From JBEKJU01 sp050011095 (GTDB lineage: Bacteria > Desulfobacterota > Syntrophorhabdia > Syntrophorhabdales > WCHB1-27), in assembly GCA_050011095.1 (NCBI GenBank), contig JBEKJU010000222.1, positions 1-6,340 on the forward strand: a stretch of 6,340 nucleotides of DNA. The letters run 5' to 3'. The notes under the pieces are model-generated. The model worked only from the letters and a program-made list of their open reading frames with translations. It ran no database searches and had not been told where the DNA came from. Shown here one piece after another: positions 1 through 5,333 of the stretch (its first letter is position 1; each line of letters begins with the position of its first letter). Both the position numbers and the translations under genes were made by a program.

Positions 1-1
1 C

Positions 2-6
2 GGAGG
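2..6 (+). promoter_or_regulatory. Shine-Dalgarno site of the DUF2341/LamG-ExbB gene
   Basis: GGAGG is followed by 8 nt (ttcttagg) and then ATG at 15, a near-ideal ribosome-binding site that fixes the first gene's start. A TAG lies at 11-13 and could be the end of an upstream gene, but too little sequence is present to tell. The promoter must lie to the left of the window. Confidence 0.8.
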
Positions 7-14
7 TTCTTAGG

Positions 15-1757
15 ATGCATGGAAAGTGGTTCCCTAGGGTTGTAGCAGCCGTGTTGTGTGCCTCGTTTCTTACCCTGGTCGCGGGATCGGCCCACGCCTG
101 GTGGGACGGGAAGTGGAAATACCGCAAGAAGATCGTCATCGACACCACGAATCAGGGGGCCGACATCAAGGAGGGCCTTGCGGACTTCCCCGTCCTCGTC
201 AGGCTCCATGCGGGCAACTTCACCTTCGGTAACGCCAAGAGCGACGGCTCGGACATCCGCTTTGCGGCATCCGACGACAAGACCCCGCTGAAGTACCACA
301 TCGAGCAGTATGACCCGGCAGGCGAGATGGTCCTTGTCTGGGTCAAGGTCCCGAGGCTTCCCGCCTCCGGCCAGGACTTCATCTGGCTTTACTATGGCAA
401 CAACGCCGCCATGGACGGCCAGGATGCGGGGGGCACATACGATACCCCCCAGCTGGCCGTCTATCATCTCGGAGAAAAGGAGGGCCTCCCCCAGGACGCC
501 ACCTCCTACAAGAACCACGCAAAGGAGTTTACCGGGAAGCTCGGCACCCCCGCCGCCATCGGTCACGGCATTACCCTGAAAGGGAACGACCGCCTGGTGA
601 TCGCCAGATCCCCCTCTCTCAGCTTTGTCAAGGGCTTCACCTTCTCCGCCTGGGTCAGCATGAGCGCCCCCCAGGCGGACGGCCGCCTCTTCTCGTGGGA
701 GGACGGGAAACGGTCGATCGTGATCGCCATCGAGGGGACGACGTTGCGCTGCGGGACCGCCTCGATACCCGGCCTGCCCCTCGGCAAGTGGGTCCACGTG
801 GCCGTGACGGCCGACGGCAAGAACCTCTCTCTCTATACGGACGGACGGGAGAGGTCCACTTCGAGGCTCGGCGCCCTGCCCGAGCCCGCCTCCGACATCG
901 CCATCGGCGCCTCTCGGGAGGGGAAGCACGGCTTCATCGGAGACATGGACGAAATCACCATCGCGGGAATAAGCCGCTCTGCCGCCTGGGTCCGGCTCGC
1001 GGCCCTGAGCCAGGGGCCGGAGACACCCCTCCTCTCCTACCTGGACGAGGAAGGCTCATCCGGAGGGACGGAAAGCCTGACCATCCACCTCCTCGTCGTG
1101 ACCGCAAGGGCCATCACCCTGGACGGGTGGATCATCATCGGCTGCATCGTGGTCATGATCGCCATCACGTGGGTCCTCTTCTTCAACAAGTTCATCACGC
1201 TCCGCAAGCTGAAGAAAGACAATGCCGCGTTCTCCGAGTCCTTCTCCGCGTCCGGCGCTGTCCTCTCCATGAAGGAAAGGGAAGAGGATTTCGCGGACTC
1301 CTCCATGTTCAGGGTCTACGAGGCGGGCCAGGAGGAGCTTGAGCGAAGGCTCGGGAAGATGAAGGAGGCGACGCGCCTGCCGGGGCAGGCCATGACCGCC
1401 TTCAAGGCCGCCCTCGACAAGGCGTCGTTGCAGGAAAGCAAGAGAAATACCTCGGGCCTCCTCCTTTTTACCTTAAGCATCTCGGGCGGGCCCTTCATGG
1501 GGCTCTTCGGCACCGTCTGGGGGGTCATCAACACCTTCGCGGGCGTTGCCGAGGCAGGCGAGGCAAACCTTGCGGCCATCGCCCCAGGGGTGGCCTCGGC
1601 CCTCTCCTGCACGCTCATGGGACTGATGCTCGCCATCCCGGCCTTATTCCAGTATAGCTACCTCTCTTCCGAGATCAAGAACATCACCGCCGATATGAAC
1701 GTGTTCATGGACGAGTTCACGAACCGGGTGGAGGAAGAATACGGAGACAGGACATGA
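15..1757 (+). CDS. DUF2341/LamG-like domain fused to MotA/TolQ/ExbB proton channel subunit
   Basis: This is an inner-membrane proton-channel subunit of an ExbB/TolQ type with a large periplasmic sensor- or lectin-like N-terminus. Residues 1-28 are a signal peptide ending AHA, followed by WWDGKWKYRKKI, the typical opening of DUF2341 (about 29-135). A LamG/concanavalin-like beta-sandwich follows at about 148-335, with the characteristic GDMDEITI segment near 309-316. TM1 is about 372-390. A charged cytoplasmic loop spans about 392-478. TM2 (about 481-508) carries the family signature GLFGTVWGV with Thr500. TM3 (about 526-547) carries Thr533 before GLMLAIPALF. These two Thr match the conserved channel Thr of TolQ/ExbB by alignment by eye. 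Topology fits the family: N-terminal domain outside, loop and tail inside. At 580 aa it is more than twice the length of plain ExbB because of the added module. It overlaps exbD by 4 nt. The substrate of the lectin-like part is unknown. Confidence 0.9.
   Translation: MHGKWFPRVVAAVLCASFLTLVAGSAHAWWDGKWKYRKKIVIDTTNQGADIKEGLADFPVLVRLHAGNFTFGNAKSDGSDIRFAASDDKTPLKYHIEQYDPAGEMVLVWVKVPRLPASGQDFIWLYYGNNAAMDGQDAGGTYDTPQLAVYHLGEKEGLPQDATSYKNHAKEFTGKLGTPAAIGHGITLKGNDRLVIARSPSLSFVKGFTFSAWVSMSAPQADGRLFSWEDGKRSIVIAIEGTTLRCGTASIPGLPLGKWVHVAVTADGKNLSLYTDGRERSTSRLGALPEPASDIAIGASREGKHGFIGDMDEITIAGISRSAAWVRLAALSQGPETPLLSYLDEEGSSGGTESLTIHLLVVTARAITLDGWIIIGCIVVMIAITWVLFFNKFITLRKLKKDNAAFSESFSASGAVLSMKEREEDFADSSMFRVYEAGQEELERRLGKMKEATRLPGQAMTAFKAALDKASLQESKRNTSGLLLFTLSISGGPFMGLFGTVWGVINTFAGVAEAGEANLAAIAPGVASALSCTLMGLMLAIPALFQYSYLSSEIKNITADMNVFMDEFTNRVEEEYGDRT
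1754..1757 (+). other. ATGA stop/start overlap (translational coupling)
   Basis: The TGA stop of the ExbB-fusion gene (1755-1757) and the ATG of exbD (1754-1756) share bases. This arrangement usually couples translation and helps keep a fixed ratio of subunits that assemble together. Confidence 0.85.
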
Positions 1758-2164
1758 GGAAGAACCCTTACGACGACTTCGAGGCGGTTGCCGAGCTGAA
1801 CGTCGTGCCCCTCCTCGATCTGGCCTGGAACCTCCTCATCGTCTTCATCATGGTCGTTACCGCGACCGTCCAGGGGATCAACGTGAACCTCCCCAAGGCG
1901 AGCGCGGCATCGAGCAACATCAAGCCCGCCACGAAGGCCATCACCATCACGGCCGAGGGCACGATCTACCTGGACAGCTTTCCCGTGACCCTCACGGAGC
2001 TTGAATCGAGGCTCAGGGCCCTCAAGGCCGTGAACCCGAGCTTCCCTGTCGTGATCAAGGGGGATCAGAAGATATCCTACAAGAGCGTCATCGATGTCCT
2101 CGACCTGCTCCAGAGGCTGGAGATCACCCAACTGGGCCTGGTGACGCAACGCATAGTGAAGTGA
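1754..2164 (+). CDS. exbD: ExbD/TolR-family biopolymer transport protein
   Basis: This is the partner of the ExbB-like channel subunit and supplies the proton-carrying aspartate. The 136-aa protein has a short cytoplasmic N-terminus, then the family motif LNVVPLLDL with Asp22 at the start of its single membrane helix (about 20-38, LLDLAWNLLIVFIMVVTA), then the conserved VNLPKA just after the membrane, and a periplasmic alpha/beta domain (about 60-136, including VVIKGDQKISYKSV and QLGLVTQR). Asp22 corresponds to the essential membrane Asp of ExbD/TolR. Length is normal for ExbD. The ATG overlaps the upstream stop as ATGA, and GGAG at 1743-1746 sits 7 nt upstream, so the start is well supported. 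ExbD rather than TolR is preferred because a TonB-like gene follows and no tolA, tolB or pal is present, but the sequence alone does not exclude a Tol-like role. Confidence 0.93.
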   Translation: MRKNPYDDFEAVAELNVVPLLDLAWNLLIVFIMVVTATVQGINVNLPKASAASSNIKPATKAITITAEGTIYLDSFPVTLTELESRLRALKAVNPSFPVVIKGDQKISYKSVIDVLDLLQRLEITQLGLVTQRIVK

Positions 2165-2892
2165 GAAGGGCGATGAAACAGCAGAAGAAGAAATCCCCCA
2201 TAATCATCACCGTTTTAGTCCTCCTCTTCTTTGTCCTTCTGGCCGGCGGCTTCGCCTATCTTATCAGCAGCGACAGGGGGGGAGGAGGGAAGAAGGTCTT
2301 TATCGCGAAGGTCGACCTCGTGAGGCCGAACCTCCCCGACAGGCCGCCCCCTCCCCCCAGGGAGAAGCTTCCAGAGCCGGAGGCGCAGAAGCAGAACATC
2401 GTGGCTCCCCCCCTGAATACCCCCCAGGGGCCGCAGCAACCCGCGCCGAAGGGGGATGACAAGCCCGCGCCGCAGGGCCCCCTCGGGCTTGAAGGCGAGG
2501 GCGGCGCCGGCTCCGACGGCTTCGGCCTCGTGGGCAGGGGGAGAGGAGGCAGGGACGTGATCACCCTGGGCGCGGGCTCCGGCAGGGGAGGCGCGGATCA
2601 GGCCGCCCTTGCGAGAAGGTTCGGCTGGTACACCCGGATCGTCGGGGAGGAGCTGAACAAGCTCGTGCGGAAGCACCTGGAGGAGAACGGGGGCATACCC
2701 AAAGGCACCCTGGAGGTCGAGGTCAGGATCGAGCTTGATGAGCAGGGCGCTGTCACGGGGTACCGGATTATCCGCTCCTCGGGCAACCAGGCCATGGACG
2801 ACGCGGTGAAGGCGCTCAAGTATGCGAGGATCGGCAAACCCCTGCCGAAGGGTATTTACTCCGGCATGAACTACAAGATCACCTCGCGGTGA
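2161..2892 (+). CDS. TonB-family energy transducer
   Basis: This is a periplasm-spanning protein expected to pass energy from the ExbB/ExbD channel to an outer-membrane client. It has a lysine-rich cytoplasmic N-terminus, one membrane helix (about residues 14-35), a proline-rich segment (about 57-110, with PPPPP, then many PQ/PAP), a glycine-rich segment (about 111-148) holding SDGFGLVGRGRGGRD at 118-132, and a C-terminal TonB/TolA-like alpha/beta domain (about 150-243) with VEVRIELDEQG, YRIIRSSGNQAMDDAV at 201-216 and a final YKITSR. Length, 239-243 aa, is ordinary for TonB. The start is uncertain: GTG at 2161 overlaps the exbD stop as GTGA but has no Shine-Dalgarno site; ATG at 2173 (4 residues shorter) has AAGG only 3 nt upstream. 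No His was seen in the membrane helix, unlike E. coli TonB, where a TM His is important. A TolA-like role is the main alternative. Confidence 0.87.
   Translation: MRRAMKQQKKKSPIIITVLVLLFFVLLAGGFAYLISSDRGGGGKKVFIAKVDLVRPNLPDRPPPPPREKLPEPEAQKQNIVAPPLNTPQGPQQPAPKGDDKPAPQGPLGLEGEGGAGSDGFGLVGRGRGGRDVITLGAGSGRGGADQAALARRFGWYTRIVGEELNKLVRKHLEENGGIPKGTLEVEVRIELDEQGAVTGYRIIRSSGNQAMDDAVKALKYARIGKPLPKGIYSGMNYKITSR
2164..2170 (+). promoter_or_regulatory. Weak ribosome-binding site for the alternative ATG of the TonB-like gene
   Basis: AGAAGGG lies immediately after the GTGA overlap, 2 nt before ATG 2173. The spacing is shorter than usual, so it does not settle whether GTG 2161 or ATG 2173 is used. Confidence 0.4.
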
Positions 2893-2898
2893 GGAAGG
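2893..2898 (+). promoter_or_regulatory. Ribosome-binding site that decides the porin start
   Basis: GGAAGG (the end of GAGGAAGG, 2891-2898) lies 5 nt before ATG 2904. The alternative GTG at 2889, overlapping the TonB stop, has no such site upstream. ATG 2904 is therefore preferred; ATG 2907 is a close second. Confidence 0.65.
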
Positions 2899-2903
2899 CT
2901 GGA

Positions 2904-4550
2904 ATGATGCGATACAACCTGACCCGACACGCACGTAAACGAGGCAATAAGGCACTGTTTCTCCTGCTTGTCCTTCTGCTCACCCTTCTTCCGGCAGGCG
3001 CCTTCGGCCAGCCGCCCGTACCGGGCAATAGCGCAACCTCGGGTGGCGAGACGGCCGGCATCGAGGCCCTCATGCAGATCCTGGTCGAGAAGGGGCTCGT
3101 CAGCCGCCAGGAGGCCGCCTCCATGATGCAGAAGAAGGGTGAGCCCGGATTCTCGGGGCTCGCGGCCCTGACGGAGCTTCTGAAAAAGAAGGGGGTCCTC
3201 TCCGCCGCCGAAGCGGACAGGGTGGCGAAGCCCCCCGTTGTCCTCTCCTCCGAGCGTGGCCGGGAGGAGTTCGAGAAGATGACCCGGGACGCGACGGCCG
3301 AGATCAAAAAGGACGTGACCGAAAAGGTGCAGGCGGCCAAGGATGAGGTCCTAAAGGAGACGCAAAAGGAGATCCAGGCCTCCGCCGCCCCCGAGTGGAC
3401 GAAGCGCATCCGCTTCGGCGGCGACATCCGCCTTCGCTACGAGGGGGATTACTTCAACAGCAACAATGCCGAGCTTGCCACTCCCTCAAGCCCCACCACA
3501 CTCATGAACACCAGGAACACCGAGGAGACCTACAAGGTCCGGGCGCGCCTCGGGGCAACGGCCGATCTGACGGACAGCATCGAGGCGGGTGTCCGCCTCA
3601 CCACGGGGAACACCTCCACCATCACCGTCAACCAGCCCATGGGCACCTATGACAACAAGTACAGCGTGGTCTTCGACCTGGCCTACCTCAAGGCGAAGCC
3701 CCTGCCCGGCCTGACCCTGATAGGGGGGAGGATACCGAACCCCTTCTTCTTTACCGAGCTTGTCTGGTACAAGGACCTCACCTTCGACGGGTTCGCGGCC
3801 ACCTACAAGCAGAACCTCTCCACCATGCTCCAGCCCTTTGCGACGGTGGGGGCCTTCCCCCTGTGGAAGTCGCAGTACAATCAGGACGACAAGTGGCTCT
3901 ACGCGGGACAGGTCGGCGTCGATATCACGCCCCGCAAGGAACTCCTCGGGAAGATCGGGATCGCCTACTACGACTACCAGCACACGAGGGGGATCGCCAA
4001 CAATCCGGCCTACCCGGACCAGAACGACTATACCGCCCCCCAGTACCAGCAGAAGGGGAACACCCTTTTTGATATCAGCACCTCCACGACCCCTCTCTAT
4101 GCGCTCGCGGCGGACTACAGGGAGCTGAACATCACCGGCACGTTCGATATCGGCTTCTGGCACCCCATCCACGCGGTGCTCCTGGGGGACTACGTGAAGA
4201 ACGTCGGCTTCGACAAGGCGCAGGTGGCCGCCCTCACCGGCTACCCCGTCACCGCCCAGACGCAGGGCTACCAGGTGGGCCTCTCCGTCGGTTATCCCGA
4301 GATTCTCCGCTTCGCCCAGTGGCGGGCCTACGGTTACTACCGGTACCTCCAGGCCGACGCCGTGATCGACGCCTTCACCGATCCCGATTTCCACCTGGGC
4401 GGGACGAATGCCAAGGGATGGATCCTGGGGGGCGACTTCGGCCTCACGAAGAACGTCTGGCTCTCGGTCAAATATAGCACGGCCAACGAGATAACGGGTC
4501 CGCCCCTGTCCATCGACTCCCTCTTCGTCGATGTGAATGCGAGGTTTTAA
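2904..4550 (+). CDS. Putative outer-membrane porin with periplasmic coiled-coil N-terminus
   Basis: This is an exported beta-barrel protein of the 'putative porin' (Porin_5-like) type, likely forming an outer-membrane channel. The start at ATG 2904 gives 548 aa. A basic N-terminus and leucine-rich core (about 17-31) form a signal peptide, with cleavage likely after AFG at residue 35. Two related helical hairpins follow: LMQILVEKGLVSRQEA (about 56-71) and LTELLKKKGVLSAAEA (about 89-104), then a charged helix or coiled coil (about 114-158, FEKMTRDATAEIKKDV...). The barrel starts at about 165 with RIRFGGDIRLRYEGDYF and shows alternating aromatic/polar strands, the segment GGRIPNPFF, and the C-terminal Phe of SLFVDVNARF typical of BAM-inserted barrels. 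About 380 residues would suit some 16-18 strands. No plug domain is seen, so it is not a classical TonB-dependent receptor despite sitting next to tonB. The stop is directly followed by the next gene's ATG. Confidence 0.87.
   Translation: MMRYNLTRHARKRGNKALFLLLVLLLTLLPAGAFGQPPVPGNSATSGGETAGIEALMQILVEKGLVSRQEAASMMQKKGEPGFSGLAALTELLKKKGVLSAAEADRVAKPPVVLSSERGREEFEKMTRDATAEIKKDVTEKVQAAKDEVLKETQKEIQASAAPEWTKRIRFGGDIRLRYEGDYFNSNNAELATPSSPTTLMNTRNTEETYKVRARLGATADLTDSIEAGVRLTTGNTSTITVNQPMGTYDNKYSVVFDLAYLKAKPLPGLTLIGGRIPNPFFFTELVWYKDLTFDGFAATYKQNLSTMLQPFATVGAFPLWKSQYNQDDKWLYAGQVGVDITPRKELLGKIGIAYYDYQHTRGIANNPAYPDQNDYTAPQYQQKGNTLFDISTSTTPLYALAADYRELNITGTFDIGFWHPIHAVLLGDYVKNVGFDKAQVAALTGYPVTAQTQGYQVGLSVGYPEILRFAQWRAYGYYRYLQADAVIDAFTDPDFHLGGTNAKGWILGGDFGLTKNVWLSVKYSTANEITGPPLSIDSLFVDVNARF
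4541..4544 (+). promoter_or_regulatory. Ribosome-binding site of the coiled-coil gene, inside the porin end
   Basis: GAGG within the last porin codons lies 6 nt (ttttaa) before ATG 4551. The site supports this start and suggests coupling, since ribosomes finishing the porin end exactly at the next start codon. Confidence 0.65.
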
Positions 4551-5270
4551 ATGAAAGGCGCGGTGAAAAGATACCTCCTCCTTGTCCCGGCGGTCCTCCT
4601 TGGCCTGGCTCTCGGCCTCGGATACGGCCATGTGCAAACCCAAAACCTGAAGAAGGCCGATCAGGCCCGGATCAAGGAGATAAACCAGCGCCTTACCCAA
4701 TCCCAAAGGCGATACGCGCAAGGCATGGCCGAGCGAAGCTCCCTCGAAGACGGGATGCAGGCGATCCAGGCCGAAACAGAGAAGGTTCGTCAGGAAAAGG
4801 AGCGCCTCCTCGCGGAGAACAAAGGTCTCACCACAAGGGCCGCCTTATTGGCATCCTCTATAGCCTCCCTGGAAAAGAAGAACGCCCTCTCCGAGGCCAA
4901 ATCAGCATCCCTCGAGTCGAAAAACGGGCAGCTTACCGGGAGCATGGCCAAAACCGAGGCGGACCATCACGCCCTGGAGCAGAAAGAGCGCCACACCTTC
5001 CAGACGCTCCAGGAGCGGGAGAAGGAGCTGAAGGCGCTCAACCGGAAGTACGACCAATGCGCCGAGCACAACGCCCGCCTCTACGTAATCGGCGACGAAC
5101 TGATTAAAAGGTATCAAAACAAGGGGGTCGTGACGACCCTCCTCGAAAAGGAGCCCGTCACCCAGATCAAGCGGGTGGAGCTGGAGAAACTGGCAAGGGA
5201 CTACAAGGAGAAGATCGACCAGCAGAAAATAAAGGGAAAAGGGGAAAGTGACAAGGGCAGTGAAAAGTGA
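4551..5270 (+). CDS. Membrane-anchored periplasmic coiled-coil protein, function unknown
   Basis: I cannot assign a named function. The 239-aa protein has a short basic N-terminus and one hydrophobic segment at about 8-26 (YLLLVPAVLLGLALGLGYG). There is no clear signal-peptidase site, so it is probably an uncleaved anchor with the rest in the periplasm. Residues about 31-165 are a long, highly charged Gln/Glu/Lys/Ala-rich coiled coil. A distinct, less repetitive C-terminal module follows (about 165-225): YDQCAEHNARLYVIGDELI, then RYQNKG, EPVTQ (201-205) and KRVELEKL. It contains the only cysteine, Cys170, which could allow a disulfide-linked dimer. The last 12 residues (228-239, KGKGESDKGSEK) are encoded by a purine-rich repeat and are probably not part of the conserved protein. 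It starts directly at the porin stop. Context suggests a periplasmic accessory or bridging subunit for the TonB/porin machine (inference). Confidence 0.8.
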   Translation: MKGAVKRYLLLVPAVLLGLALGLGYGHVQTQNLKKADQARIKEINQRLTQSQRRYAQGMAERSSLEDGMQAIQAETEKVRQEKERLLAENKGLTTRAALLASSIASLEKKNALSEAKSASLESKNGQLTGSMAKTEADHHALEQKERHTFQTLQEREKELKALNRKYDQCAEHNARLYVIGDELIKRYQNKGVVTTLLEKEPVTQIKRVELEKLARDYKEKIDQQKIKGKGESDKGSEK

Positions 5271-5275
5271 AAAAA
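5224..5275 (+). repeat. Purine-rich dispersed repeat, copy 1
   Basis: This is an almost pure A/G stretch covering the last codons and stop of the coiled-coil gene. It includes the 18-bp core gggaaaaggggaaagtga at 5234-5251, found again exactly at 6323-6340, and a second GTGAAAAGTGA-type motif at 5260-5270 that supplies the TGA stop. The composition differs sharply from the GC-rich coding sequence around it. The function is unknown; it resembles degenerate intergenic filler repeats. Confidence 0.6.
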
Positions 5276-5283
5276 CCTCCCTT

Positions 5284-5315
5284 CCGTCATTCCGTGCTTG
5301 ACACGGAATCCAGGG
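5284..5315 (+). repeat. Dispersed palindromic intergenic repeat (REP-like)
   Basis: An inverted repeat has stem ATTCCGTG at 5289-5296, 5-nt loop CTTGA at 5297-5301, and stem CACGGAAT at 5302-5309, flanked by CCGTC on the left and CCAGGG on the right. Read on the minus strand it encodes WIPCQARNDG, a junk peptide that I recall as a hallmark of a common family of dispersed palindromic repeats (GGATTCC...GGAATGACGG) in many proteobacterial and related genomes. It fills the gap between the coiled-coil and PPIase genes. It may act as an mRNA-stabilising hairpin or partial attenuator, but it has no following T-run on the plus strand. Confidence 0.75.
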
Positions 5316-5320
5316 CACCA

Positions 5321-5327
5321 AAAGGAG
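5321..5327 (+). promoter_or_regulatory. Ribosome-binding site that fixes the PPIase start
   Basis: AAAGGAG is followed by 6 nt and ATG 5334. It rules against the upstream in-frame TTG at 5298, which lies in the loop of the palindromic repeat. An out-of-frame ATG at 5329 lies too close to the site. Confidence 0.85.
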
Positions 5328-5333
5328 CATGAT

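Noticed and set aside
695..1342. Plus-strand frame-shifted open frame inside the ExbB-fusion gene
   Set aside because: Arg/His/Gly-rich translation typical of a shadow frame. The overlapping frame has a complete domain structure.
15..2164. Flagellar MotA/MotB stator
   Set aside because: The second gene is a short ExbD with no OmpA-like peptidoglycan-binding domain, and the channel subunit has three membrane helices with the GLFGTVWGV signature of ExbB/TolQ.
15..2892. Tol-Pal system (TolQ-TolR-TolA)
   Set aside because: No tolB, pal or ybgF/cpoB follows, and the third protein has a TonB-like proline-rich linker rather than the long helical domain II of TolA. It cannot be fully excluded from the channel subunits alone.
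2904..4550. Classical TonB-dependent receptor
   Set aside because: No plug domain or TonB box is seen, and the barrel region of about 380 residues is too short for the usual 22 strands.
3486..4721. Open reading frame of about 411 codons on the minus strand
   Set aside because: It lies opposite the porin and the start of the coiled-coil gene. The translation is Gly/Val/Leu/Glu/Arg-rich with no domain or signal, as expected from high GC at third codon positions of the real genes.
5298..5303. TTGACA, a perfect -35 box sequence upstream of the PPIase
   Set aside because: It is formed by the loop and stem edge of the palindromic repeat. At 17 nt spacing the -10 position reads aaagga, with no TATAAT-like hexamer at usable distance.
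5270..5309. Possible intrinsic terminator on either strand
   Set aside because: On the plus strand the hairpin is followed by CCAGGGCACC with no T-run. On the minus strand a T6 run occurs, but 13 nt past the stem, and no minus-strand gene needs it.
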